The notes under the pieces were generated by a model that was not told the origin of the DNA, made no database searches, and saw only the letters and a program-made list of their open reading frames with translations. From positions 9,831,965 to 9,895,964 of the forward strand of contig NC_089314.1 of NCBI RefSeq assembly GCF_036669915.1: a stretch of 64,000 bases of DNA. Direction: 5' to 3'. Origin of the DNA: Pocillopora verrucosa (Eukaryota; Cnidaria; Anthozoa; Scleractinia; Pocilloporidae). The position numbers and the translations under genes are program-made. Positions 23,701 through 35,973 of the stretch are shown piece by piece. Position 1 is the stretch's first letter. The number at the start of each line of letters is the position of its first letter.

Positions 23701-25847
23701 ACAACATCCTTCTTGACACTTAATTCATATGCATAAGTGATAATGCCCTTGTTTATGATATCGTGTAACAAGTTTGCGGATGTAAAAATATTAATCTACT
23801 GCAGTAAATGCTAGTCCCTTCCGGGGAAAACATAAATAAAAGAACTTTGAGATAAACTAAATAAATGAATTTCAATAATTTAAAATAAATTAAATGAAAT
23901 TGTTTAGTCGAACTAATTACATTACATATTTTTTTGTCAGACTTGTGCTGCAAGGATGCTCTTCCGTCGCAAGCCACTTCCCACGTCTCGTTGGGGAAAA
24001 AATGAATTTTTTTCACCAAATTGATTTTACTCCTTGTTGAGGAAAAATAATTCAACAACCTTGCCAAGCAATTGTTTTCTGTTAAGTGCTCGACTTTTGT
24101 TGCGCTGTAATGAATGAGTTGAAAGTAATCCGATCCGATCCTTGTGTTTACGCACAGATTTCTGGAATCGCTACGGGGCAAACATTGCAACTCACTGGAA
24201 AGTATGGCGAGAGTTTGTTCCTACGTCCAAAGAAACGATTTTGGAGAGAGATTATTCCTTTTTTTGCCACCTTTTTATCAGAAATGGATTTAGGTAATGC
24301 TGATACAAGAGAAGCGTAAGTTTTTCGAATTGTTTGATCAACCATGAAATATGTAGTAGAATCTACCGATAAACTTGTCTCTACGCGCAAGATTTATTGC
24401 GAATTTGACATCACGTTAAGGTCTCGAAATTTAAAAAAACTAATATAAATCGCAGAGAAATAAATCAAAAAAGCCTTTTCATTTTTTGGACGTGTGTTAA
24501 GTCTTCCTCTAGCTCCTTGCTTAGCTTGGTAATGCAAAAAATTACTACAACAGCCACCTCGAGGCAGCAGGAGATTGAGCGGTGTGCTTGGGCGTTAAAT
24601 ATTATCGTCGTTCATTAAAGTCATTAAGCACCTGCTTCTCTATTGTGATCAATGAGAACGAACCAACGCTGATAACCGGCTCAAAACTGAACCCTGACGA
24701 TAAGTAGGTACAAATGTGTCGCTTCATATATCCACAGTTTCTGTCGGAGTTACCGTGATCTTGCTTTTCCTGACAAGATCCTTTAAGGAGTTCGAGAAGA
24801 AAGTTGCAAATCAAAGACCTTTGGATTTTCTCTAACAAACTATCTCCTGACCTGGGGATTTCCTTATGATTTTCATCGTTTATCTTGTCCTTTCAGAGAG
24901 CAGCAGCTTGGTAAAAAAAAAAATTTTCATCCCTGCTGACAACGACTTCTCTCCTTTCTGGAGGTATATTTTATAACGTCGTAATTCGTTTATTTAATAC
25001 GTTAACAAGTATGAAAACAGGCTGTACATATATAAATACAACTGAGAAGACTTAAATGAGTTGTTTCCTAGCGATTTATGCCCAATTTTGTAATAATTTA
25101 TGTCAAGACCATTACGCGATGACGATTTCACAATAGACCTTACGCAAGGAGAGAAGTTAATTGGTACGTTTTATAACATATTTCGTGGTAATTCTAACAA
25201 AAACTCACACTTTCCTCGTATTAAGATTGTCTTTATCCTTCTATGACAAAACTGCAGTGAAAAAGCGATAATATCTCGCCAAAACGTTTTATTCGGATGT
25301 CAAAACAACCTTTCGCCACACATTCTTTCCAGCAAGCTGCAATGTTTCCAGCGAGCAGCAATGTTTGCCCCGTGGCGATCCCAAAAACCTTTGCACAAAC
25401 TCAAGGATCCGATTACTGGCAACTCACTCATTGAAGGAGAAAATTATTTCGTATTTGAGAAATATCGATTTTATTAATAGAACTCTCTAAACCTCAAAAA
25501 CCATCATTTCTCGTCACAGCTATTAAACTAATGTTCCTAATCGTGTGGTAAAAGTTCCTTGAAAAGAAGCAGGTTAAGCCATAAACAATATCAAAACTTA
25601 CGTAAACGAGTTCTCGAATCACCTGTTTATAATTAACTGACCGAGTGAAACGGATTAGTTCTTATTCCATAAATCAATGTCGTCAAGAGGCACTTCGTGA
25701 TTTGGGAGAAATCTATTATATGGACAACATTCACTTTGAGACCAATATGCAGGACTGCATTTTATAAAGGTAGCTAAGTAGTTTTGAAATCTGGAGTTTT
25801 CCTTTGGTAATCATATCGAATAGTGCTGTTCGTGGGAAGATAATGCG
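20715..25847. other. Non-coding stretch between the two GPCR genes
   Basis: About 5.1 kb with no supported exon. It contains a perfect 16-bp palindrome GCAAAGTATACTTTGC at about 22974-22989 and short AT-rich repeats. The open frames in it are short, without recognisable domains or splice context. Confidence 0.5.
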
Positions 25848-26804
25848 ATGAACGCCTCCAGTTCCTCTTTGCTTAATCAGGATCAAACGCACACAGTTTC
25901 CTCGGTGACTTGTTTCTACTTCACCGCTCCCATCTTCGAGTCTTCGGCCACACTCATCGTAAATGTTATCGCGTGTGTTTTAAACTCTTCATTTGCTATA
26001 TTTTCATCGTTTGGAAACCTTCTTATTGTGGCCGTTCTCTGTAAAACCAAATCACTTCACAAGCCAGCGAATATTCTCCTTGGATGGTTCGCCTTTTGTG
26101 ACTTCCTGTTGGGATTTTTGGCAGCGCCAGCTTTTGTTGCTTTCAAAATAGCAGAGATCACAAGAAATTTTGAATCTTATTGTGTTCTGCGTTCGGCTTA
26201 CGACTTTACTTCACAAACAACGCTTAGTGCGTCATTCGTCATACTGACTTTTATGACTATTGATCGATATTTATCGCTTCACCTTCACCTTCGATATAAG
26301 GAAGTCATCACCAACAGGCGTATCACAGGAGCAGTGTTATTCTCGTGGATTCTGTCTCTCTCGATAACTGTAACAAAATTATGGTTAGACCCGAAGACTT
26401 TTCTTTTCATCATCAAGGCTTCTAAACTGCTTTGTCTCTTCGTTATCGTAACATTCTACATAAAAATACTTGTACTAGTGCGACGTCATCAGATCCAAAT
26501 AGACCAACTGACTGTCTGCGATCGCCGTGGTTCTCAGAGAAGCCTCTATGATTTTTGTCGCCTCAAAAAGTATGCGTGCACCGTGGCATTCATTGTTGCT
26601 CTTATCATTGCTTGTTATGTCCCGGTTGTTTTCGTCAGCTTTTGTAAAGCTTACGTTTGTACAGAAGGGGTAGAACATGCTAAAATTATGTACACCCTTA
26701 CGGTAACATTTATCTTTTTTACATCGGCCCTGCATCCGCTGGTTTATATATGCCGCATGAGAGAAGTGATGGATGCAATCAAGAAATTCTTTAACATAAA
26801 ATGA
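25848..26804 (+). CDS. Class A GPCR, orphan, intronless
   Basis: A 318-aa seven-helix receptor in one uninterrupted frame. The N-terminus is short and has one NASS glycosylation site. Landmarks are SSFGNLLIV (TM1), FCDFLLG (TM2), MTIDRYLSL (TM3 DRY), FSWILSL (TM4), CYVPVV (TM6, lacking the CWxP Trp) and SALHPLVYICR (TM7, NPxxY with N changed to H). The C-tail is very short. There is no Asp at 3.32 and no Cys in extracellular loop 2. AATAAA at 26977-26982 is a plausible polyadenylation signal 170 nt past the stop. Intronless receptors of this kind are numerous in cnidarians; the ligand is unknown. Confidence 0.88.
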   Translation: MNASSSSLLNQDQTHTVSSVTCFYFTAPIFESSATLIVNVIACVLNSSFAIFSSFGNLLIVAVLCKTKSLHKPANILLGWFAFCDFLLGFLAAPAFVAFKIAEITRNFESYCVLRSAYDFTSQTTLSASFVILTFMTIDRYLSLHLHLRYKEVITNRRITGAVLFSWILSLSITVTKLWLDPKTFLFIIKASKLLCLFVIVTFYIKILVLVRRHQIQIDQLTVCDRRGSQRSLYDFCRLKKYACTVAFIVALIIACYVPVVFVSFCKAYVCTEGVEHAKIMYTLTVTFIFFTSALHPLVYICRMREVMDAIKKFFNIK

Positions 26805-29249
26805 AAGCTGTATATATTGACTACAAAGTCTATTAATGATAGAGAATGCATAAAACTATCTAATTTATATAGATATACTGTAAAGAAATTGAGAACTATG
26901 TTAACAACAATAATTCTTTGCTGTTTTTGATAGTGATCTTAATGTAACGGTGGCCTCATACTGAAAAACAACATCAAATAAAGTTGGCAATGAAATGACT
27001 TATATTATTCTAGTTTGTTGTTTCCTGCTGGGCAGACGTCATTATGAAAGTAATAGTTAGTAACAGCGTGAAATGATGGTAATGTAGCATCATTTATACC
27101 AGACCGCCCATGCAATAGTTAAATATTAGGAAGACGAGATCTGGTTCATGAATAAAATAGATATACATGGAGCGACTTGCACTTTCTATCACCACGCAAA
27201 CCTTAGCGAAAGAATAGGCAGGTTTCACTGTAACTGAGCACTTTTTATAAATCACATGCTTGTCTTTTACTGCCGGTAGGTTAAATAAATCTATCTCCTT
27301 TATTTTCATTCCAATCTTTAAATCTAAATATATCAAAATTCATTTGCTACCCCGGCAATATTTTCTTATTTTGTTCGTTCCCTGTGGAATCGCCAAATGG
27401 CTTAATTCGTGGTAACGCGAAAAAAAAAAAAAGAACAACAACAAAGCAAAACAAAGCAACACACAAAAAAAGAGCAAAACTACAAACTAAAAAAAAAACT
27501 TTAAAGCTAACACTGATAAAGTCACTGAGGTTAAAAGTCATTAATATCAATTGATAGGGTATCAACATTAATAGAACAAAAATATCATGAACCAATACTC
27601 AATACATAAAACCACTCAAGTGTTCAAATGGTTGCACGAATGATGAAAAAATGAGGTCTGACTGAGTAAGATCAGATTTTTTCAAAGAAAAAAAAGCACT
27701 AATCTTTACGCTTTCATCAAACCATGCCCGAGAAAAAAGTTCGTCGTCTTGAAAAAAAGAATTTTCTATTTCAGAAAGTAATAATCGCTCCAAAACGTGC
27801 ATTATCAACATCATTAATACTCAAGTAACTTCATGATTTATTTGCTTTATGTTAGAAATCGTGAATACTTTGTAGCTGCCCAAGGGTATGAATATGAATT
27901 AAGTGTTCTGCAGACGGTGTTGTTAATCTTCAGTCGGATTATATTACATCAAGAATGCAACGTTTAGACGTGCTGGTTTCTATGAGCTGTTTACTAATGA
28001 TGAAAATAAGTTTTTGTAACACTTGTAAAATGTACCACATGGCATTGCCATACTCAGTGGATGAGTGTGAATGAATTTGGTCAAGTGAAAAAACTAGCTC
28101 AAACCAAAATTAATGTTCCTCGAAAAAACGTTTGATCTTCGTGAAAAGCTTGAGAAGATTGTACAGTAGGTGTCATCTATGACAACCCTGCTCATAGAAC
28201 CCTTTACAAAAATGGCGGACACGATTAGTATTCCGGTTTTGTATTCATGAAGATTAGCTCAGGTAGCCTCGTCAGTATGTCTAAGGAACAACGTTTTAAC
28301 TCAAAGACGAGACTCTAGTTAAGCTAATTTATGTGAGTACAAAAGAATACTAATCGGGCCTGCCAATTATGCTTATTGTCTATCACTCTTGTCGTGCAAT
28401 CCTCATTGACCAATTAGGAAAGAGACATTTGGGTAAATGCATGATAAAATCAAGAATACTAGAGCTATCTAATCCATTCTCCTCATAGTCAGTTTTATCT
28501 TATGCCAACTTTATTAACCTTATCAATGCACACCACTTATTATTGAGGTGAAGGGGAAGAGGTTATATTGCGATTCCAGTGTTATTTAAACACTGCAGGA
28601 ATACCTCTTAAAGCTTTGCGCTCGAGTAGTCTGCGATATAAAAAAAAAAACTACAAATAATTCCGCGTTGCATAATATCATGTATTTCTCACTCTTTTAT
28701 TTTTGCAAATGAAAAATGTTGCTTACACGGTTACTTTCAATGGAACCAATTTCATCGTTAAACAATATTACCGTCTATGGGTATTCGTTCACACGAATGA
28801 TTACCAAGTTGATCTTAACTCAGTATTAGACTGAAAAACGCACAAATGCATAGTAGCACGTACGAGCAATATAGATTCTCTAAATCAACTAACCTCACAG
28901 CAGGCTTTAGTTAAGATCTCTTTCGATGACAAAGTATTTTTTTTTACTAAAGAGACAAACGCCACTTCGAGCGAGTAATAAAACGTACCAAGCACAAACT
29001 AAGGTTAGCTTTTTTTTTTGTTGAACTCAACAAAATGTGCATGAGGCACGTAAAAACAGTCAAGACTTCATAAATCTTACTTCTCAACAGGCTTTACTCG
29101 TGATCTATTGCTATAGTTCAAGGGAGTGTTAATTCCATGATCTTGTAGAACGCCATCACTACAGTAATGAAAAATACTAAGGGAGAGCATCACTTTTTTG
29201 TTTTTTCTCTCTGTTTTGTTTTGCTTTGTTTTTTTTTTTTGATTGTTAA

Positions 29250-29500
29250 TATATGAAAATTATAGATATGAACTGCGGATAAAGACGTGGATATGAAAGT
29301 GGTCCTCGCAGTAGTGAACACTACTTGAGCAGTAGTGAAAATAAGGCCTGAAAAACATTCAGGCCTGTACGGGGTTTGAATCCATGACCTCTGCGATACC
29401 GATGCAATGTTCTACTAACAGAGCTAAGAAGCCAACTGGGAGCGAACAAGCCAACTGAGAGCTGGTCATTATTTTGGTTCTATACAACCCGTGAGGTGAT
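29250..29500 (-). mobile_element. tRNA-derived SINE (minus strand)
   Basis: The head, read on the minus strand from about 29465 to 29345, carries an A-box-like TTAGCTCTGTTAGTAGAAC and a B-box-like GGATTCAAACCCC ahead of a GGCCTGAA end. The body (CTCGCAGTAGTGAACACTAC, AGCAGTAGTGAAAATAAGGC) lies at 29300-29350. It is a tRNA-derived SINE type with no coding capacity. Confidence 0.75.
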
Positions 29501-29519
29501 GAATAAATGACCATAAATA

Positions 29520-29645
29520 TATGAAAATCATATATGTGAACTGCCTAATGACCAGCTCCCAGTTGGCTTATTGGCTCAGTTGGTAGATTGCTACGCCGGT
29601 ATCGCAGAGGTCAAGGGTTCAAACCCCATTCAGGCCCGAATTTGA
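29520..29645 (+). mobile_element. tRNA-derived SINE head in opposite orientation
   Basis: Contains TTGGCTCAGTTGGTAGATTG (A box), GGTATCGCAGAGGTCAAGG and GGGTTCAAACCCC (B box). It is an inverted partner of the preceding SINE. The shared CCAACTGGGAG / CTCCCAGTTGG segments make the pair a foldback with roughly 100-bp arms. Confidence 0.75.
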
Positions 29646-30004
29646 TTTTTTTCCTTTGTAGCTGGGAAAGGAGTGATACGCTCTCCAAGAGAGGATGAAC
29701 ATACTAGGTTGTCAAATCCTTTCATACTGACAAGCTTTATAACGAATGCCATAATTCTAAACTCTGGTTATTTCTTTATTCGTTTGCGCAGACGGACAAT
29801 CAGTAAAGATGTCCCAAAATCATTATGGAGAGAGCTATCTTAAAATAGTTGAAAACGGGATGTATAGTGCACTATCACAACGGCTAAATACAGCATATTC
29901 TTCCTCTTCCAAAACTTATTTCTGTTTCTCTACTAATAAAAAGTTCCAGACGAAGTTTATCAAGGGTTAAAAAACTTTTTTTTCCATCACCCGTACATGT
30001 TAAT

Positions 30005-33000
30005 CTAATCATGCTGCAGATTTTGTTTACATGACAACACATCCCTTCTTTTTTTGGGTGGTGATGGTGGTGGTCTGCTTGCAATTTGTTGAATCTGCCT
30101 TTGAAGATTTTTTATCTGATCATTTCTTTCATTCATCGAGCGTTGCATGCCCGACAGAGCCTCCTGCAGTGTCTTGTTCTGATCCACGACGTTTTGTCTT
30201 TCTCTGTGCAACTGCTCCATGTTTGCTCTCATCATGTTCTGCATTTGCTCCCTCTGATCTTCCATGTCGGATCTCAGTTGTTCTTCCAGGCGTCGTCTAT
30301 CTTCCTCTTGTTTCACTTTTAAAAGCTCCATCTAAATTGAAGAAAATAGACCAGTTAATGAAATGACAATTAATGGATCGCTTCTAAACTTTACCCCTAT
30401 GCAATACGCAGCATTGTTATGAAATGGTTAAGTTTTAAGCAAAAAGTCGCGAAAGACAGTTTTAATTTAAAGGGACGTTTCTAAGCATAGCTTGGCCTTG
30501 CAGACAACTCCAGTAACAGACGTTTTGCAAAAAGCAAAAAGCTCGTGAGAGAACATTACCTTTTTAGCAACCACATGACGCTCAAAAACAGAAACACAAA
30601 GCTATTTGAATTGTTCTTTGTCTGCACTATATCAAGTCATTATAAGTATTTGTGGGTTTGATTGGAAGCGAGCAACGTAGCCATTGAGAGAAGAGTCATT
30701 GGGTCTTCTTGACCCCTCTCCTTCGAGGAAAACCAAAACGAAGTCTCAACAACACGCTAACGTTTCAATTTTTTCTCCTCACAGTTTACTACAGAGAAAA
30801 AAATTGAGCACACCTCCTTCTCCTTTCTAATTCGTTCCTCTTCCAGACGTGCCTTCTCCTCCTAAACATCAAAGACACAAGATGATGATAATGAATTAAC
30901 AACTACATATACGCAGATAGATTAATGAGCAAAGCTTCATATGGTACAGTCCAAGGAACGCTTTTTTTATCACATGCTTCAAGTGAGTACGATTTATTTT
31001 GTCAATGGCACTTAGCGGCTTTCTTTTTCTTCATTGTTTATCTTTTTCAGCTTTTTTTTTCATTTTTGCTGAGTTTATCTGCTTGTTTTTTATACCTCAA
31101 CTCTCTTTCTTTGTTCCATTTCTTGTGCCCTCGCTTCTTTTTCGTACGCCAGGTTCTCGTCAAAATCCTTGAGTTGCTGCAAATGTTCCATGTGCTTCTC
31201 CATCTCATTTTGCAGCTCCTGCATTAAAGAAAGCAAATAAAGTTAAGCAAAAATCGCTAAGATCTGAACATGCGTGATGTAATATAAAGCTCGTAGTTAA
31301 TAAAATGAAATCAATTTTCAATTCAACGCCGGAGCCGTATAGATTAAGAGAGCATTAGTGATGATCATGAAATATACATAGACCCTAATCAATAATTTAA
31401 CCCCGCTACAACGTCCTTCTCTCTCGTCGTGTCTAGTTCCTAGAAGAAAAGGTGTCGATTCAGGGCAGATTTCATGTTAGTACCTCAATTAATTGCATTT
31501 TTTTTCATTTCTTGATTCTAAAATTGATCTGGAAAACTAACGCCAAACATACGCAAAATTAAACCTAGTCGCGGCTCAACCATAGACATTTTTCGCGATT
31601 TAGAAATGTCATATGCGTTTATTTTGATATACTTCTGGCTCCCTGTGATATTTTCTTTTAATTGTTTTGATTGGTCGTCGATGTTTTCGTAACACTCAAT
31701 CAAAGAATCTTGGATTAGTGAAAGTGACTCACGGGGTGGAAATCAAGAAAGACTTGCGCACAAACGTCCTCTGCCCCGGTGGCCTCTGCCTTAAATCCTT
31801 GCTCGATAGCGCTGTAGCAGCCCATTACTTCAGCAAACGAAACTTTTGCGCCATCCTTTCCCCTCAGTTGAATCAGAACTGGATCAAGGTGATGATGTTT
31901 AAGGCCAATCAGCAGCTGCTTACAGCTGTCCTTGGTAAGCTGGGTGTTTCGTTCTTGCCAGCTATTCAAGCCATTTTCCATGTACGCCTATCGGAGTTAT
32001 TTCAAAATTTGTTAAAAAAGAGAATCTTACAATGAGTAATATGTTTTGTCATTTGCAGTGCCGGTAAAATTTATCGATAGTTCATCACTCATAGGCAGTT
32101 TTGCTGCTCTCAAGGAGCTTTATTGGTAATTACTGAACATTGGTTCACGTAAGGAGAACCCTCCATACGACCCCTTGACAAAAACTACGTTGGTGACTCT
32201 CAGGAAGAGAGACATATTTATTTAGCACTGCAAATAATCCTCTCTTTCGAGAAAAAATTAATAACTCAAGAGTATAAAACAACCGAAGTTGTTTTCAAGT
32301 GTCAGTAACACATAAGTGTAGGAAATCCTACTAACCGTTAACTCGTTTAGGTACTTTTCTATATTAGCGGTGGATATTCCAAACGTCTCTTCCTCAAACA
32401 CTTTCAGTGCTATCTTAAGAGCTGCCAGCTGAGCTTGACGGATGATGTCTCTCTCACACGGCAGTTTTCCAGACATTTCCATTTCCATTTCTTTGTCGTA
32501 TTCTTCAACGGCAGCCGTTTTGGCCTGAGTACATTTGGTCGAGACAAAGACATCCCAGGCGTTTTGGACATTGGGAACTGTTCCTGGGGTGTTTAAAGCC
32601 GTGATGTAGCTTGTTACCATGGTGGCGAGCGCTAAACAGTATCAAAACAAGACGATACATCATGAAGAAAATCTAAGTGCCCCTTCATGTCTCTATTTTG
32701 TCCGCACTTATCGCTATTGTCAGGAATTTTCCTATGACAGAAATAGATTTCCCGAAAGCTTTCAATTTTCTTTTTTTTTTGTTTCTTATTTTCTATCCTT
32801 AAATTGCATGGGAATCAAAATTATGTTTACATTCCAGCCGAACTTTTAATATCATTGCTCACTTTAGTACAATAGTTTGTTCCTAATTCATCGCCTTTGA
32901 AGATTTTTCCTGTAGAAATGTTTACGTTTCTGATTGCTAAAAAGTTCGTTCATTTTGTCACTCTCACAAGTTTTAGAACTCGACACTCGTTTATAAGACT

Positions 33001-35973
33001 GTCGGTTAAACAAATGAGTCTTAACGGAGGGACATAAACCAGTAGAAACTGAGCAATGTAAATGAAGAAGTAACGGCATCAATTGTTCCACTACAAAGTG
33101 TGGAAATTTTTATCATTCCTAATGATAATGTTCTCACTATAAAGTTCCATAGGTGTTCCCAAACATTTAAAGACTTACTCGTGGACAAATTAACGAGCTG
33201 CATCTGGATGTTTTTGTCAGTCAGTTAGTCAGGCGGTCTGTCGATTCCAAAGGATCATAATTATGGATAAGCAAAGCAAAACTTAAAATTTTTCTCAGTA
33301 CTCTACCTTCACCAGTCACAAACTCTGCCTCGTTAAAGCTGTGCTTTGGAGTCAGTTTAGACCTCATTACTGATTTAAACTCATCGACTCCACGAATGAA
33401 GGACTTGTTAACGTCATCTTGTACTTCATCTCTGTTGAGGTTTAACACCACATCAGGATCAGACGAAGGGGGTGGCAACTTGAAGGCGTCAAATCCAGGA
33501 AAATAACTGAGGATGCTCTCTGCCACTTCTTTTGCTTTGTCAGCTTTCGGCCCAGAAGTCTTGAATACCTGGAACAAGTACACATCTCTTTCTTTAAAAA
33601 AGACTGTTTCTACTGAAGCAGATTATGTGTCGTTACCTTCAAGATACTTTGGTTTATTTCAGAAATGAAGTACTGTCTATGAAATGTTACTATGAAACCA
33701 ATGACATTTTATCTTTTATTGTGGAATGTTAAATTTGGTGAAAAAAAAAATTTTATAAGGTAGTGGAAACTATGTTATTTTCTGAGGCAATTTCCTTGAG
33801 AACAAGTAAGGGAGATAAAAAATATATATAAATACGATTATCTGGAAGACCAGTTTCCCTCGAATTGAGGTACATAAATTTTTTTGAATAGATTTATTGA
33901 TTATACCTTGGTCAAGAAGTAATCCTTTATACTATGGCAACCTTTAGGGAGGGCAAGAACAACATCTCGAAGCAACCAAACGAAGAAAGGAAAAGTCTTG
34001 TGAAAGGCTTTTGCATTATCATCTTCTAAAGAAGCTTTGGCTACATCAGACGTTTCACTCCCTGAAAAAATTTGAATTCGCTGTGACAGCTTCACAATGT
34101 AGCTGAGAGTAATTTTAAAGTCAAGAAAGCATCAAAAGACAAATATAATTTGAAAATAAGTTTTTCAATCAACGAGAGTTAGAAGGGACGCATCGTAGTT
34201 CATCGTATTCGGTGATCTATGCATATTATTCTTCTACCCAGCAGTCTGTAGTCTAATAATGGATCCACATTCTCCGTGTGTTCTAGAGAAGTGCTCTATT
34301 TAACAAACAGATTCCAAGTTTCCGTGCGTCTGTTCAGTAATAGATCACAGATGACGTCAAAATGTGGTAAGAACAAAAAAGTGGCACACGAGGCGCAGCC
34401 GAGTGTGTCACTGATGTTCTTACCACATTTTGACGTCCTCTGTGATCTCTTACTGAACAGACGCACAGCAACTTGGAATCTATTTGTTTTATATAATAGA
34501 TAATTAAAATATACGAAAAAAAAGGTTTTAATGATGACGTCATCTATACGTCCGTCTTCCAATAAATCATAAGTGAGAACCAATCAGAATGCGTACATAA
34601 CTGAGCTTATTATATAAAATACTATGAACAGCAGCTTTCCGATTTCATTTACGTAGGCTTACAAAACGAAACACCTCAGTGATTAAGGATACTCTAGTCC
34701 GTCAAGATCAGTCCTTGTCGGTACACCAGCAGAGTTGTAAATCAATACTGAGGCCAGAAGGATGGTCAATGTAAAAATACAGTGATCGTCAGAATGATCC
34801 CCAGATATGGCATCTATTCCCTCTGAATCCAATAACACTACTGTGAATTCCTGTCCGCTGGCGTCCTGTGGGTATTGATGATATAACAACTGAACCTTTT
34901 ACGTCGAAGAAAATATCACAAGGAAGACAACAACATCAAAGATACAAAAAACTGAGAGAAAAAATATTGGTGACTAAAATGTAACATTTGATATTAGATA
35001 CAGCAAAATTTATATTGCCATAATTTTACTTTGACTATAAACGAGACCCTCAGCTAACTTCTCCTAGCCTGAGAGTAGCCATTATTACAACAACAATGAC
35101 ATCAACAGCAGAAAACAACATCAACCACATAAATAACAACAGCAACAACAACAGAAAGACAAACAAAAATGGATTACACAAAGATATAGTATTTTACGAT
35201 AAGTAATATTCTTTGGTGTTCATCAATATTTCTGTTTTGATTAAGACTAGATGTAGACCAAGTTACTCAAAATACAAATTGTTTTGGGATCAGCAGCGAA
35301 CACTGCTAAGAAACTTATGCAAGAGAATATGAATACCTTGCAATCAACCTTTTGTTCTCTTTGCTTTCACTTTTTATTAGGATTATCATTCTAATTTTTA
35401 TCAATAATACCCTAATCATTTTTTTCAGAATTTATTTGAAGCTAGTTCATTCCCTTTTCAAAAGGTCCTAAAAAAAAAATATACGGATAAGAAGTAATTT
35501 ACCTGAAATTTTTCTGGTACAATCCACAACCAAATGCCCATAGTCTCTGGGTCCAGCTCATGTCCAAGGGGAAAAACTTCGCCTTGATCAAAAACTTTAC
35601 TCAAGATGTAAGATTTCCCTTTTCTACATGGACCCGCAATAGATACAACACACACTGGACCTACAACAAAATCCAGATCACACATTACAAAAAGCATGTG
35701 TATCCAGCTAAAATGCTACATGCATAGGCCCGAATCTCTCGCCACAAAATAGCCTGTTTAGCTCCGTAAAATCCCTTTCAGGTAATAATTATTCTGTGAT
35801 CATTTTCAAGCAATCCAAAACTTACCTTTAACACTCCTCAATCGTTCCAGAGCAGCATTCACAACATAGAGGCTGGTCCTTTCTTCTTCTTCGTTAGTGC
35901 TGTATTCCCCCGTCTGCTCGTCCCATTTGCAGTTGTTTGGGAGGCAAAGGGGAACGGCGCAGTTTTCCGACAT
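30005..35973 (-). CDS. Guanylate-binding protein paralogue, apparent loss of CaaX
   Basis: Ten minus-strand exons: 35826-35973, 35503-35660, 34693-34865, 33907-34102, 33307-33568, 32336-32631, 31733-31987, 31096-31218, 30814-30861 and 30005-30331, giving 661 aa. It is a large dynamin-type GTPase of interferon-inducible GBP type. It has the P-loop GPCRKGKS, switch DSEG, LLRD guanine-specificity motif, a helical GBP C-domain and a long coiled coil (exons 8-10) ending in a proline-rich tract. Exon phases match the paralogue at 41081 exactly, including the U12 intron 3. The frame ends in SCKQNLQHD with no CaaX. The other frame, past a 7-T run at 30049-30055, would end CVVM-stop at 30027-30041. 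Such proteins coat pathogen vacuoles and bacteria in vertebrates; the role here is inferred. Confidence 0.9.
34103..34692 (-). other. U12-type GT-AG intron of central GBP
   Basis: The donor is GTATCCTTAA (minus strand from 34692). The branch-site match TTTCTTGAC is at 34120-34128, with the branch A about 18 nt from the AG at 34103. It is at the same position and phase as in the right-arm GBP, and it carries foldback element A. Confidence 0.7.
34290..34616 (-). mobile_element. Foldback MITE, copy A
   Basis: An element of about 325 bp. Its core is a nearly perfect inverted repeat with arms of about 90 nt (CTGTTCAGTAA-AGATCACAG, GACGTCAAAATGTGGTAAGAAC) closing on CACACGAGGCGCAGCCGAG. A tail reads GATGACGTCAT and AACCAATCAGAATG. 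It sits in the U12 intron of the central GBP and is very similar to copy B, in opposite orientation. Confidence 0.88.

Larger units (their letters stand above)
26805..30004. other. Non-coding stretch GPCR 2 to central GBP
   Basis: Apart from the GPCR 3' end and the SINE pair at 29.25-29.65 kb, I see only AT-rich sequence with A and T runs (27420, 28640, 29230). There is no supported exon. Confidence 0.55.

Noticed and set aside
24086..24319. Frame with a SDPCVY motif that loosely recalls Copia reverse transcriptase
   Set aside because: Only one short motif, no flanking RT blocks, LTRs or integrase; too weak to call a retrotransposon.
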